NCBI GenBank assembly: GCA_041751955.1
Contig: JBGSIB010000057.1
Location: 1 to 64,000 of the forward strand
Direction: 5' to 3'
Source of the DNA: UBA2040 sp041751955
GTDB taxonomy: Bacteria; Bacteroidota; Bacteroidia; Flavobacteriales_D; Crocinitomicaceae
DNA length: 64,000 nucleotides
The notes beneath the pieces were generated by a model. It saw nothing but the letters and a program-made list of their open reading frames with translations. It had not been told where the DNA came from and did not search any database. The translations under genes and the position numbers were made by a program. Shown here in pieces: positions 1 to 8,467 of the stretch. Numbering within the stretch: position 1 is the stretch's first letter; each line of letters begins with the position of its first letter.

Positions 1-1
1 T

Positions 2-259
2 GAAAAACTGCGTCAAGCCATTAAGGAAGTAGACAAAGCAAAAGCAGAAAAATTAGTAAAAGAATTTATTACAAAAGATTGGTATAAAAATCATAAAGAT
101 GCAGGTTGGTACAACAGTCACAAAAGTAAACACGATACTTATTTTGGCTACTGGAGTTTTGAAACAGCAGCAGTAGTAAAAATTATGGGGTTGGATGATA
201 GTAGTTTTATTGATCGCCAGTACTATCCAAAAGATTTGGTACATCAGGAAAATTGTTAA
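2..259 (+). CDS. PoNi-like immunity protein (DUF1911), C-terminal part
   Basis: Open from the window edge; 85 residues are visible and the N-terminus lies outside. The C-terminal motif reads GYWSFETAAVV, then a short gap, then YYPKDLVH. This is characteristic of the DUF1910/DUF1911 family, now known as PoNi immunity proteins that neutralise PoNe-type DNase toxins of polymorphic toxin systems. It is probably a cytosolic antidote. The toxin would usually be immediately upstream, outside the window. What follows downstream is a frame-damaged gene, so this edge looks like a toxin/immunity array. The family call rests on the motif; the toxin partner is inferred. Confidence 0.75.
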   Translation, partial: EKLRQAIKEVDKAKAEKLVKEFITKDWYKNHKDAGWYNSHKSKHDTYFGYWSFETAAVVKIMGLDDSSFIDRQYYPKDLVHQENC

Positions 260-365
260 CGGGTTTACTTCAACAAATACTCCTCATAATCTTAGGCTAG
301 AACCATTAGTGGTTGCAAGTTGGTTGGCGTTATCTTTTATAACGAATCCAATAATACAATACAGT

Positions 366-1251
366 ATGAAATCCATGCTCAAAATAGCTTTTTCCTCTCT
401 CCTACTTTTCTGGAGCCTTTTGGCAATTAGTCAGAGAGAAAAGACCCCGTATCTTGAAAAAGAAATAAAATGTTTCGCATCAAACTCGGATTTCGAGGCG
501 AGAAAATGGAACGATCCAATAAATCTGTCACGAAATTCGAAAGGAAAGGAATGCCTCTTTAACGACGAAGGTCTCATTATAGCTAACTCTCAACGCTTTG
601 TGCCAACATTCCCAGCTACTACGAAGTAATAGAAAACATTGGCGAATATGCCCTGCAGGTGGGTGAAAATGACGTTTCTGAGTTCGTAACGGTGCTTGTG
701 TTTCGGAAGAATGGGGGGCGTTTATTGGGTCAGGAGGGAGCGGCACGGCTAAAGTTTTAACTTTCCAACCTAGTTATTTGCCAAATCGAGTCATTGCAGG
801 AAATCTGTCGAATCCAAAAGGTCTTATTGGAGTTTATGATAAACTATTACCAAATGGCAAGCGGATACGAGATACAAAAAATGCGCTGGAAGATCTAAAT
901 TTTCCTGAAACATACGCTTCGAATTTTTTAGATGCGTCGGCAGACGGATTCAAAATGCTCAGAACAAATCCTTTTTATTGGAGTGAGATTGATCAATTTT
1001 GGATTGAATTCAATCTTCCATGGCTCAATGGACTAAAAAATAATGGAGCCGATGTTGTTGTTTTGAGTGATAAGTCGAATGACCTACTTATTTATATTCT
1101 GAATGCAGATGGAACATTTCAAGAAATGGAGAATGGTGCAAGAATTTTGACATGTTTTGGCAGAGAAATTGAATTTATGGATAATCTTGTAAGTCTAGGT
1201 ATTTATCAATGGGATGAGATAAATGGCTTATACAAGTATATCTGGAATTGA
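366..1251 (+). pseudogene. Frame-damaged secreted protein, possibly toxin-related
   Basis: Coding character passes through three frames. Frame one starts at ATG 366 with a hydrophobic signal-like N-terminus (MKSMLKIAFSSLLLFWSLL) and runs to TAA 627-629. The second frame carries PSYYEVIENIGEYALQVG and similar. The third is open from 682 to TGA at the end and contains FIGSGGSGTAKVLTFQPSY. Restoring one base near 596-603 and one G in the G6 run 713-718 joins everything into one protein of about 295 residues. The C-terminal half (PWLNGLKNNGADVVVLSDK, FGREIEFM) resembles C-terminal domains of polymorphic toxins only in general style; I do not recognise a family. The position beside an immunity gene supports that idea. 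It may be a pseudogene or a sequencing artefact. Confidence 0.5.
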
Positions 1252-1602
1252 ATATACATCCCAATTTTCAAAGAAATTCATTTCATTATTTGAAGCTCTG
1301 AGAACTAATTTATTTTCAAATATGACTCCATCAAATTTTAATGTTCCTATTGCAACAGGAATATTTATTTCCAATTTGTTACCTCTTTCGATAATAAAAT
1401 TTCCTTTCGAATAAAACGCTTCGGTGTTATCAATTGAAAACCAACCTAAATCGTTCGGTTTTCCAATGGACGAGGTATAAATCACCGTTCCATCTTTATA
1501 AAACTTAATATATTTCCACAAGTATTTCCAAACTACTGTATCAGCATGCCACTCCGCTGAAACTTTTTTTAGTGATTGATAGAGAGTATTGTGTTTTATC
1601 AT
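1228..1602 (-). CDS. Small beta-rich hypothetical protein
   Basis: 124 residues with no signal peptide or membrane segment. The sequence has alternating beta-type stretches with WKYIKFYKDGTVI near residues 29-41 and further F/W-rich strands, which suggests a small lipocalin-like or beta-sandwich fold. It is convergent with the damaged gene on the other strand and overlaps its end by 24 bases. Small proteins of this type often occur in polymorphic toxin loci as orphan immunity proteins, but nothing here proves that role. The start is the ATG complementary to 1600-1602; no alternative lies further upstream in frame. Confidence 0.6.
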   Translation of the reverse strand: MIKHNTLYQSLKKVSAEWHADTVVWKYLWKYIKFYKDGTVIYTSSIGKPNDLGWFSIDNTEAFYSKGNFIIERGNKLEINIPVAIGTLKFDGVIFENKLVLRASNNEMNFFENWDVYSIPDILV

Positions 1603-2049
1603 AAAACATTTTTTACAAAAGTAACAATAATTGAATTTGGACCGGAAAACATTTTACTTAATTGGTTTACAACAAATTCAATATAAGCATATCTCTTGTG
1701 AAATAAATAGAGACCTTTTTAAAAGCTCAATACCAAGCTAGCGCATGCTTCCAAGCCCTTAACTTCAATTCTGAATCAGAATAGACAATTCATCTCTTTT
1801 TGAAGAAATTCTTCTGAAACATCTTTACTTTTTTCCTAACTTTAAGTGAATGAGTAGAAAAAATAAAATCATAAAGCAAGAAGCGGCCTGTTTTATTTAA
1901 GTTAATTAAGGATTTTGGAAATTGAAATTTGTTGGAATTTTAAATTGGAAATACACGAGCTTGGAAGCATGCGCCAACTATGGGATTTCTTGAAACAATT
2001 ATTATATTTAGCCCCAAAATTAATACGAACCTTTCTCAACCATTTTAAA
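1603..2049. other. Intergenic region with a 16-bp inverted repeat
   Basis: About 450 bases of AT-rich DNA without convincing coding potential on either strand. Its only clear structure is a perfect 16-bp inverted repeat, GCGCATGCTTCCAAGC at 1741-1756 and its reverse complement at 1959-1974. An in-frame extension of the next gene upstream to 1915 exists, but it lacks signal-peptide logic and probably is not translated. Confidence 0.5.
1741..1974. repeat. 16-bp inverted repeat flanking about 200 bp
   Basis: Left arm GCGCATGCTTCCAAGC (1741-1756) and right arm GCTTGGAAGCATGCGC (1959-1974) are exact reverse complements with 202 bp between them. The arms are much more GC-rich than their surroundings. 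No transposase is enclosed. It could be the ends of a small non-autonomous element (MITE-like) or a coincidence; I saw no flanking target duplication. Confidence 0.5.
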
Positions 2050-2574
2050 ATGAAACCATCTATTTTTCTTTGCCTTTTTATTGGACTTGTCGCTTTTAAC
2101 AAGAGCGAGATTGATCATGCCAAAGTATTACCCAACCAAATTGCGTATATCGTAAACGGTGGAGAATTGAATCTGGCTACACCGGAAAAAGCAAGTATTT
2201 CTGCCGGGGCAAACATGTCGCGAATCGCTTTTAAAGGCACAGAATGTCCACGCAAATTTAAAGTGGGCGACAAAATTGAATTCTACGCACGCGAAGTGAA
2301 AACGGCACAGTTTTTCACCTTTAGCATCGTGAAATTAGAAGTGAACGAAAAGAAAAGATTTGCCAGTTACAATTCACTGAATGGCAACACCATCAAAAGT
2401 TTTCCTACAAAATCCAGTTCCATCGGTCATCCTGGTGTTTTTCATATTGCTTTAAATGAACCTTTGAGCCCTGGACATTATGCAGCTGTATTTAAATCGG
2501 TCACAAAAAGTGGTAATTTCATGATTTCAAATGGCTATCGAAATAACCCGATTTCTTTTGAGGTCTTAGAATAG
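2050..2574 (+). CDS. Secreted hypothetical protein
   Basis: 174 residues from ATG 2050, chosen because MKPSIFLCLFIGLVAF forms a signal peptide; the reading frame extends upstream to 1915, but that segment looks non-coding. The mature part contains a beta-rich pattern (FKVGDKIEFYAREVK, FHIALNEPLSPGHYAAVFK, MISNGYRNNPISFEVLE), typical of a small periplasmic or surface beta-sandwich. The LSPGHYAAVF phrase resembles segments seen in Bacteroidota lipoproteins that carry cargo-style beta domains. Function is not recognised. It is a single gene with no close neighbour in the same direction. Confidence 0.65.
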   Translation: MKPSIFLCLFIGLVAFNKSEIDHAKVLPNQIAYIVNGGELNLATPEKASISAGANMSRIAFKGTECPRKFKVGDKIEFYAREVKTAQFFTFSIVKLEVNEKKRFASYNSLNGNTIKSFPTKSSSIGHPGVFHIALNEPLSPGHYAAVFKSVTKSGNFMISNGYRNNPISFEVLE

Positions 2575-2798
2575 AGAATTGCTGCCAAAGTAATTTCTTG
2601 TTTTCATAAGATGAAGGAAACACCAGCTCATCTCAGAAATACGAATCGACTCGCTTGGGAAATAGGTGCGAAAATCTTTTGGCAAATCACTAAAAATCGT
2701 TCCCTTTCCAATTCTGCTTTCCCTTCTTAATTTTCACCTTATTTATTGTGACAAAGTACATTAGGTCAAAAAACTGTTTCTATTTAACATATTTAGCC

Positions 2799-2806
2799 TA
2801 CCTTTG
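2799..2806 (+). promoter_or_regulatory. Bacteroidota -7 box for the 2828 gene
   Basis: TACCTTTG matches the TAnnTTTG -7 consensus of the Bacteroidota primary sigma factor. It ends 21 bases before ATG 2828, giving a short leader. No clear TTTG -33 element lies about 20 bases upstream, only a weak TGTTTC. Confidence 0.55.
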
Positions 2807-2827
2807 CCTCCTTTTAAATAACCATAC

Positions 2828-4079
2828 ATGAAAAAATCTATTTTATTGGTGACGTTGTTGTTGATGACAACTGCCACTTTTGCACAGAACATTGAGACGG
2901 AGGCTGTAAAATTTGACTCCGAAAGGTTACCTTTGAAGCCTATTGCTGATTTGAAAGGTTACTCTTTTACAGTAGAAACGCCCTACAAAGTAAATAACGA
3001 TGCGCTTGTGGCTGATGCCAAAGCTAAATTTGACGCGGATGTTGCCAATTACCCGAACACGGTTGCAGAATCTGAACAAAAACATCAACAAGCTTTGGTA
3101 CAGTATGACGCGGATGTTATTACGGCTAGAGAAAACTATAAAATGCAAGCTGAGGAGTACGATAAATTGTCAGCAGTGGAAAAAATTGCCTTGAAAGCAA
3201 AAGCTCCTGTATTGCAAATGCCGAGCAAACCAACTTATTATAAACCTGCATTTCCTGTTTATTATGAGCCAAATACATCCAATATAATTACGTTTGACCC
3301 TGAAGTATTGGCAGGTTCATATTTAAAACTTGCTGGTTACAACAAGGCCACTGAAGGTAAAGTATTGGTCGGTAAAGTTGTTTTGAATGAGTTCCAATCC
3401 GACAGTCCAATTTCGCGTTTTACGACGAAAAAAGTATACAATACTTCTACGAAAACATACGTTGACCAAAAGACGTATTACTTCATCACGAAATACAGTC
3501 GCCCTGTTTACCTTAAATTACAAGTAGGTAACGAAATTCTTTTCGAAGGTATGATAGAGTCTTCAACGGTTCAAGACAGTTTGAGATCAGATCAACAGCC
3601 AAACATGAAGACACTTGAAAAAGAGTCGGTACGTCAAGCAATGGAGTTGGCTAATGATTTCATCAATTCCAATCATGCTTATTCACAGGTGAATCGTTCA
3701 ATTGAAGTAGATTATGTGAAAAATATAAAAAAATGAATACGACGATCTTGAGTCTGCAAAGGATTTAGCTCTAGCCGCTTACAAAAATTTTAATGGTGGA
3801 AAAAACAAAGAAGGTTTAATGAAAGCTGTAGAAGTTTGGGAGAAAACTTTGGAGCAATCTGATGTAGAGTCAAACAAAGCAAGAATTGACAGAAAAGTTA
3901 CTGCATCGATTTTATTGAATTTGATCAATGCATATTTGGTATTGGAGAACCCGGCTGATGCAGACAAACACTTGGTTGCATTGAAAAAAGTTAAAGCTCC
4001 ATACCGTATTGAAGTATTGATTCCAAAGTTTGAAGCAGCGGTAAGTGATTTACGAATGAGAATAGATGCGAAAATCTAA
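2828..4079 (+). pseudogene. Secreted TPR-like protein interrupted at an A7 run
   Basis: The first frame (2828-3736) begins with a clean signal peptide (MKKSILLVTLLLMTTATFAQ) and encodes about 300 residues. It includes an alanine/glutamate-rich helical segment at roughly residues 60-130 and a beta-rich middle. It stops at TGA 3734-3736, directly after the run A7 (3727-3733). Reading with one A fewer continues without interruption as NEYDDLESAKDLALAAYKNF and on to TAA 4077-4079, adding about 115 helical, TPR-like residues (LLNLINAYLVLENPADADKH). The intact product would be about 416 residues. Family not recognised. The run could be a sequencing or real indel, or a site of transcriptional slippage that makes two products. 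Confidence 0.7.
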
Positions 4080-4104
4080 TCAACCATACATTTGAAATAA
4101 ATTG

Positions 4105-4135
4105 AAGAGCTTAACAATGTTAGGCTCTTTTTTTT
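4105..4135 (+). terminator. Rho-independent terminator
   Basis: The stem AGAGC (4106-4110) pairs with GCTCT (4124-4128), extended by TTAAC/GTTA pairing around a small loop, and a run of nine T follows. It sits 26 bases after the stop at 4079. Confidence 0.8.
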
Positions 4136-4297
4136 GTCAACGTAAATTGGTCTCTAATCTCGGTTCTCTATTCTCAGCTCTCTATTATACTTAAAAAAGT
4201 TTCCAAACAGTCAACCAAACCCACCAAAGAATACAATAGAACTAGAAATTGTGGCTTTCACTTTCATTTTTCGTAACTTTACTTTTTAATTGTGAAC

Positions 4298-5743
4298 ATG
4301 AGATTCTGGATATTATTTTTCGCTTTCTTTTTTGTGACTTCAGGAGTAACTGCTGGAGAAAAAAAATTGCGTGTTTACTTGGATACCAAACAGTTCTACG
4401 CACCTGGTTTGGGCCATTTATTGGAAGTGAATTTGCAATTTTCTGCGTCCACATTGTATTACAAAGGACATTCAGGCGGTCTTATTGCTGACCTTGCTGT
4501 TTTTTTAACCATCGAACAAAATGGAATTATCGTCAAGGAGGACGCACATCGTTTGGAGTCACCTTTGATGAAAGATAGTATCATTGAGGACTTTTTTGAC
4601 CTAAAACGATTTGTTCTCGAACCGGGTGAATATGTTTTGAAACTGGAAATTCGAGATTTGCTTTCTGAGTATGAACCGGTAAAAGGATCGTCGAAAATTA
4701 ATATTATTGATGTATCCGAAAGAACAGTTATCAGCAACCTGCAGATTGCGGAAGTAGCCATACCTGGCAAAGAAACGAGCATGTTTTACAAATCGGGATA
4801 TGAGATTATTCCGAAAATCACCAATTATTTTCCACCACAATTGGAGCGCATTCCGTATTACATTGAGATTTACAATACCAATTTATTGAACACACCTCAA
4901 TTTGGGGTCAAACAAGCCATAATCGATGCGGAAACCGATGAGGAATTGGAAGATTATACTACTTTTTATCGATTGACAAGTGCTGAAGTTGTTCCCGTCT
5001 TGAAACAAGTAGACATTTCTACTTTGCCAACAGGAAATTACTATCTTCAACTTACTTTACTGGCTCAAGACATGTCTGAAATTCACAAGGAGGCTTATGT
5101 TTTTGAACGTTACAAAGAAATTGAAATTGAGTTCGACGAAAACACAACCGTTCTTGACCCTGCCTTTGCAGAAAGTTGCGGTTTGGACAGCGCCAAATAT
5201 TATCTAGGAAGTTTGATTCCAATCTCGACACCAGAAGTATCCCGCAGAATATTAACACTGTTAAAAAATGGCGAAAACAATGAATGTGCGTTGTTGCTTC
5301 AGTCTTTTTGGAAAGCTACCTCTGGAGCTAAAGCCTACGAAGATTGGTTAAAATACAAAGCGCAAGTGCAAATGGTTGAGCGACTTTACGCTACTAATTT
5401 TCAAGATGGTTATGAAACAGATCGCGGTCGGGTTTATCTACAATATGGTAATCCATCAGCGACAATAGTGCGAGAAGCCTCTGCATCCGAGTATCCTTAC
5501 GAAATATGGCAATACTACAAAATTGGTCGTTTCTCCAATAAACGCTTTATCTTTTACAATACAGATTTGATCGGCAACAATTATCGCTTACTCCATTCTG
5601 ATATGGTTGGCGAAATCAAAAACCAAAATTGGTCGCGTGCATTGAATGTTCGAAACTCAACCAATGGTGACGTTGACAATGGCAATGGCGGGGTTGAAGA
5701 TCATTGGGGAGGCAACAGCAACACTTTATTCAAAAACAATTAA
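4298..5743 (+). CDS. GWxTD domain-containing protein
   Basis: About 480 residues with an N-terminal signal peptide (MRFWILFFAFFFVTSGVTAG). The start is ATG 4298; a GTG two codons earlier is possible. The C-terminal part carries the family signature region: DGYETDRGRVYLQYGNP, then EYPYEIWQYY and FIFYNTDLIGNNYRLLHSD. GWxTD proteins are periplasmic or envelope proteins of unknown function, common in Bacteroidota. The middle is predicted beta-rich. The last 30 residues are G/N-rich and low complexity. The gene lies immediately before a GT2 glycosyltransferase, which may share its transcript. Confidence 0.88.
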   Translation: MRFWILFFAFFFVTSGVTAGEKKLRVYLDTKQFYAPGLGHLLEVNLQFSASTLYYKGHSGGLIADLAVFLTIEQNGIIVKEDAHRLESPLMKDSIIEDFFDLKRFVLEPGEYVLKLEIRDLLSEYEPVKGSSKINIIDVSERTVISNLQIAEVAIPGKETSMFYKSGYEIIPKITNYFPPQLERIPYYIEIYNTNLLNTPQFGVKQAIIDAETDEELEDYTTFYRLTSAEVVPVLKQVDISTLPTGNYYLQLTLLAQDMSEIHKEAYVFERYKEIEIEFDENTTVLDPAFAESCGLDSAKYYLGSLIPISTPEVSRRILTLLKNGENNECALLLQSFWKATSGAKAYEDWLKYKAQVQMVERLYATNFQDGYETDRGRVYLQYGNPSATIVREASASEYPYEIWQYYKIGRFSNKRFIFYNTDLIGNNYRLLHSDMVGEIKNQNWSRALNVRNSTNGDVDNGNGGVEDHWGGNSNTLFKNN

Positions 5744-5757
5744 TCGTTTCCGTTGCT

Positions 5758-6777
5758 TTGAATCAACTTTCAATCGTTATTTTGAATTACAACGGAAAAG
5801 GCTTTCTTGAAAAGTTTTTGCCTTTGGTTATTCAACATGCTGACGGACACGAAATAATTGTTGCAGATAACTGCTCAACCGATGAATCCATTTCCTTTCT
5901 AAACGAAAACTTTCCGAATATTCGTCTGATTCAGAATGAAAGCAATGGTGGTTTTGCCAAAGGATATAACGACGCCTTAAAACAAGTCGACAGCGAGTTT
6001 TACCTGCTTTTGAACAGCGACATTGAAGTGACCGAAAACTGGATCCAACCGCTGTTAGAAGTGATGAAAAATCCTCAGGTAGCGGGTTGTCAACCCAAAA
6101 TTCGATCCTATCAAAACAAAACTTTTTTCGAGCACGCCGGTGCAAGCGGTGGATTTTTGGACAAAGATTATTTTCCCTTTTGCCGTGGACGAATTTTTCA
6201 AAAAATAGAGGAAGATAATGGTCAATACGATGACCAAATGGAAGTTTTTTGGGCAACAGGAGCGGCTTTGCTCATCCGTGCCGATCTGTATCATCACGCT
6301 GGTGGATTAGATGAGGATTTCTTTGCACACATGGAAGAAATAGATTTGTGCTGGCGATTGAAAAAACAAAATTTTCAATTTATGGTCGTTCCTCAATCCG
6401 TTGTATATCATGTGGGTGGTGGAACTTTGGACTACTCCTCCCCATTCAAAACTTATCTGAATTTCCGAAACAGTTTGTTTATGATTATTAAAAATCACGA
6501 TGGATGGTTGTTTCCACAATTATTCAGACGATTAATTTTAGATGGAATTGCGGGTGTACGCTTTTTGGTTCTGGGTGAAATGAAACAATTGGGAAGCATA
6601 CTCAAAGCGCATCGTGATGTGTATATGAAATTCGGCAAAACCTTAAAAAAGAGAAAGTTAATCAAATCTCAATCCACGGAATTCAATCAGCAAGGATTGT
6701 TCAAAGGCAGTATACTTTGGGAAAGATATGTGCTCAAAAAAGATGAATTTCACCTTTTGCCAAAATCGAAATTTTAG
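5758..6777 (+). CDS. GT2 family glycosyltransferase
   Basis: About 339 residues. Residues 1-110 form a GT-A nucleotide-sugar domain: LSIVILNYNG start, DNCSTDES, GGFAKGYNDAL and the DxD-like LLLNSDIEV. The acceptor side shows ATGAALLIRADL and EDFFAHMEEIDLCWRL, the ED..EEIDLCWR pattern typical of rhamnosyl-type GT2 enzymes. It should transfer a sugar in polysaccharide or glycolipid synthesis; donor and acceptor are unknown. TTG 5758 is preferred because it gives the usual MNQLSIVILNYNG opening; an in-frame TTG at 5704 would overlap the upstream gene. The stop overlaps the convergent aroQ stop by four bases. Confidence 0.9.
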   Translation: MNQLSIVILNYNGKGFLEKFLPLVIQHADGHEIIVADNCSTDESISFLNENFPNIRLIQNESNGGFAKGYNDALKQVDSEFYLLLNSDIEVTENWIQPLLEVMKNPQVAGCQPKIRSYQNKTFFEHAGASGGFLDKDYFPFCRGRIFQKIEEDNGQYDDQMEVFWATGAALLIRADLYHHAGGLDEDFFAHMEEIDLCWRLKKQNFQFMVVPQSVVYHVGGGTLDYSSPFKTYLNFRNSLFMIIKNHDGWLFPQLFRRLILDGIAGVRFLVLGEMKQLGSILKAHRDVYMKFGKTLKKRKLIKSQSTEFNQQGLFKGSILWERYVLKKDEFHLLPKSKF

Positions 6778-7190
6778 CCTCTAGCGCTCACAAAATAGTG
6801 AATGGCCATTCGATAACTTTCCATCCCAAACCCCAATATACAACCAACACAAACTGGCGATAAGTACGATTCATGTCGGAAAGATTCACGTGCTGTGATA
6901 TTAGACAAATGCACCTCAATAACAGGAATTTTGATGGCCGAAATGGCATCGCGCAAGGCTACACTCGTATGTGTGTAAGCACCCGCATTGAAAACAACGC
7001 CATCCACTTGGGCATTTTGCAAAACGCTTACCAACTCCCCTTCCACATTGGACTGAAAGTAACTCAGGTCAGCGGAGAATTCTGTATTCCAATTCGCCAA
7101 AGCATCATCAAAGGAAAGATTCCCGTAAATTTCAGGCTCTCTTTGACCAATTAAGTTTAAATTCGGACCGTTGAGTATCAATATCTTCAT
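6774..7190 (-). CDS. aroQ: Type II 3-dehydroquinate dehydratase
   Basis: 138 residues, the usual length. It catalyses dehydration of 3-dehydroquinate to 3-dehydroshikimate in the shikimate pathway (cytosol, dodecameric family). Family marks are the N-terminal ILNGPNLNLIGQREPEIYG with the active-site Tyr on the lid loop, FNAGAYTHTSVALRDAI, the catalytic-His region VIEVHLSNITARESFRHES, and the terminal GCILGFGMESYRMAI. It is divergent from xerD with only three bases between the two start codons, so its promoter must lie inside xerD. Confidence 0.97.
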   Translation of the reverse strand: MKILILNGPNLNLIGQREPEIYGNLSFDDALANWNTEFSADLSYFQSNVEGELVSVLQNAQVDGVVFNAGAYTHTSVALRDAISAIKIPVIEVHLSNITARESFRHESYLSPVCVGCILGFGMESYRMAIHYFVSARG

Positions 7191-7193
7191 GGA

Positions 7194-8096
7194 ATGTCAA
7201 ATTCAGAACGCTATATTAAGCAATTTGTCTCGTACTTGAAAATCGAAAAAGGTTTAGCCGACAATTCCATTTTTGCTTATCAACGTGATGTAGAAAAACT
7301 TCTCAGTTTTTGTGAAGCGGAAAAGAAAGATGTGCTAAAATTAAAGTACCAAGATCTCAATCTTTTTGTCGGTATGCTTTACGATTTGGGCTTGAACCCA
7401 CGTAGTCAAGCCAGAATTATAAGTGGAATAAAGCAGTTTTTTTCCTTTCTATTGATGGATGACCTTATCTTTGAAGACCCAGCTGAGCGATTAGAATTGC
7501 CCAAGTTAGGCCGAAAATTACCTGAAGTTTTGTCCATCGAAGAAATCGATGCTTTGATAGCCGCCATCGACTTAAGCAAACCCGAAGGACATCGCAACAA
7601 AGCCATTTTAGAAACACTTTACAGTTGCGGATTGCGGGTTTCGGAATTGGTCAATTTAAAATTTGGTGATTTATACTTTGACGAAGGTTTTATTCGAGTC
7701 ATCGGAAAAGGAAATAAACAACGTTTGGTGCCTGTTAGTCCGAGTGTAGAGAAAGAAATAAATTTTTACAAACTGCACACGAGAAACCACCTGAACGTAG
7801 TCAAAGGAAGCGAGAACATTGTTTTTCTGAACAGAAGAGGTGCGCAACTCACCCGAGAAATGATTTTCACCATTGTCAAAAACCTATCCAAGGAAATTGG
7901 TTTAAACAAAACTGTTTCTCCGCACACGTTTCGACATTCGTTCGCCACGCACTTGTTAGAAGGTGGAGCAAATCTACGTGCAATTCAGGAAATGTTAGGT
8001 CACGAATCCATTACGACAACCGAAATTTATACCCATCTAGACCAAGGATTCCTGAGAGAAGCTATTTTGAGCTATCACCCAAGGAATATGAATTAA
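7194..8096 (+). CDS. xerD: Tyrosine recombinase XerD/XerC
   Basis: 300 residues, the normal Xer length. An N-terminal SAM-like DNA-binding domain (residues about 5-90) is followed by the catalytic domain with all expected residues: Arg near 148 (CGLRVSEL), Lys near 173 (GKGNKQRLVP), HTFRHSFATHLL near 243-254 (His and Arg), LGHESITTTEIYTH with His near 270 and the Tyr nucleophile near 280. It resolves chromosome dimers at dif. Assignment to D rather than C is by overall similarity only. No phage or integron genes surround it, so it is the housekeeping enzyme. It shares a three-base start-to-start gap with aroQ. Confidence 0.9.
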   Translation: MSNSERYIKQFVSYLKIEKGLADNSIFAYQRDVEKLLSFCEAEKKDVLKLKYQDLNLFVGMLYDLGLNPRSQARIISGIKQFFSFLLMDDLIFEDPAERLELPKLGRKLPEVLSIEEIDALIAAIDLSKPEGHRNKAILETLYSCGLRVSELVNLKFGDLYFDEGFIRVIGKGNKQRLVPVSPSVEKEINFYKLHTRNHLNVVKGSENIVFLNRRGAQLTREMIFTIVKNLSKEIGLNKTVSPHTFRHSFATHLLEGGANLRAIQEMLGHESITTTEIYTHLDQGFLREAILSYHPRNMN

Positions 8097-8461
8097 TCTT
8101 CCTTTTTAGGTTTGACGAACATATTAATCCATATTATTTTGGACAAAGCATACATGTACGGTCCTAATGCAAAAGTCGCAATCGCGATGATGGTAATAGT
8201 TAGCCACACATTGAAATCGGGAACAAAAAGCACAAAACTCCAATAAATCGTTGCAAATAAGGCGACACCCATGCCATAAGAAATATACAATGCACCGAAA
8301 TAATAGCCAGGTTCTCGTCTAAAATCTAAATCACAATTGGGACATCGCTGTGGTGTTTTTCCCGCATTTTTCAAATCGTAGGGATGCGAAATAAAGAAAT
8401 CAGCCTCCAAACATTGGGGACATTTCATCTTGAATATGCTTTTCAATTTATCTTTCAACAT
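8093..8461 (-). CDS. DUF983 family membrane protein
   Basis: 122 residues. The N-terminal zinc-ribbon-like part has two Cys pairs (CPQCLEADFF and CPNCDLDF) followed by REPGYYFGALYISYGMGVAL and two transmembrane helices, the standard DUF983 layout. The function is unknown; some related genes sit near cytochrome oxidase assembly genes, but not here. The gene is convergent with xerD and overlaps its end by four bases. Six bases separate it from the upstream ChaN-like gene, which it probably follows in one transcript. Confidence 0.88.
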   Translation of the reverse strand: MLKDKLKSIFKMKCPQCLEADFFISHPYDLKNAGKTPQRCPNCDLDFRREPGYYFGALYISYGMGVALFATIYWSFVLFVPDFNVWLTITIIAIATFALGPYMYALSKIIWINMFVKPKKED

Positions 8462-8467
8462 GCGATA

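Noticed and set aside
1223..1414. Plus-strand short frame overlapping the damaged gene end
   Set aside because: It overlaps the better-supported minus gene and has no signal or motif.
7194..8096. XerD-like gene as integrase of a mobile element
   Set aside because: Full-length standard Xer with housekeeping neighbours; no att repeats, phage or transfer genes.
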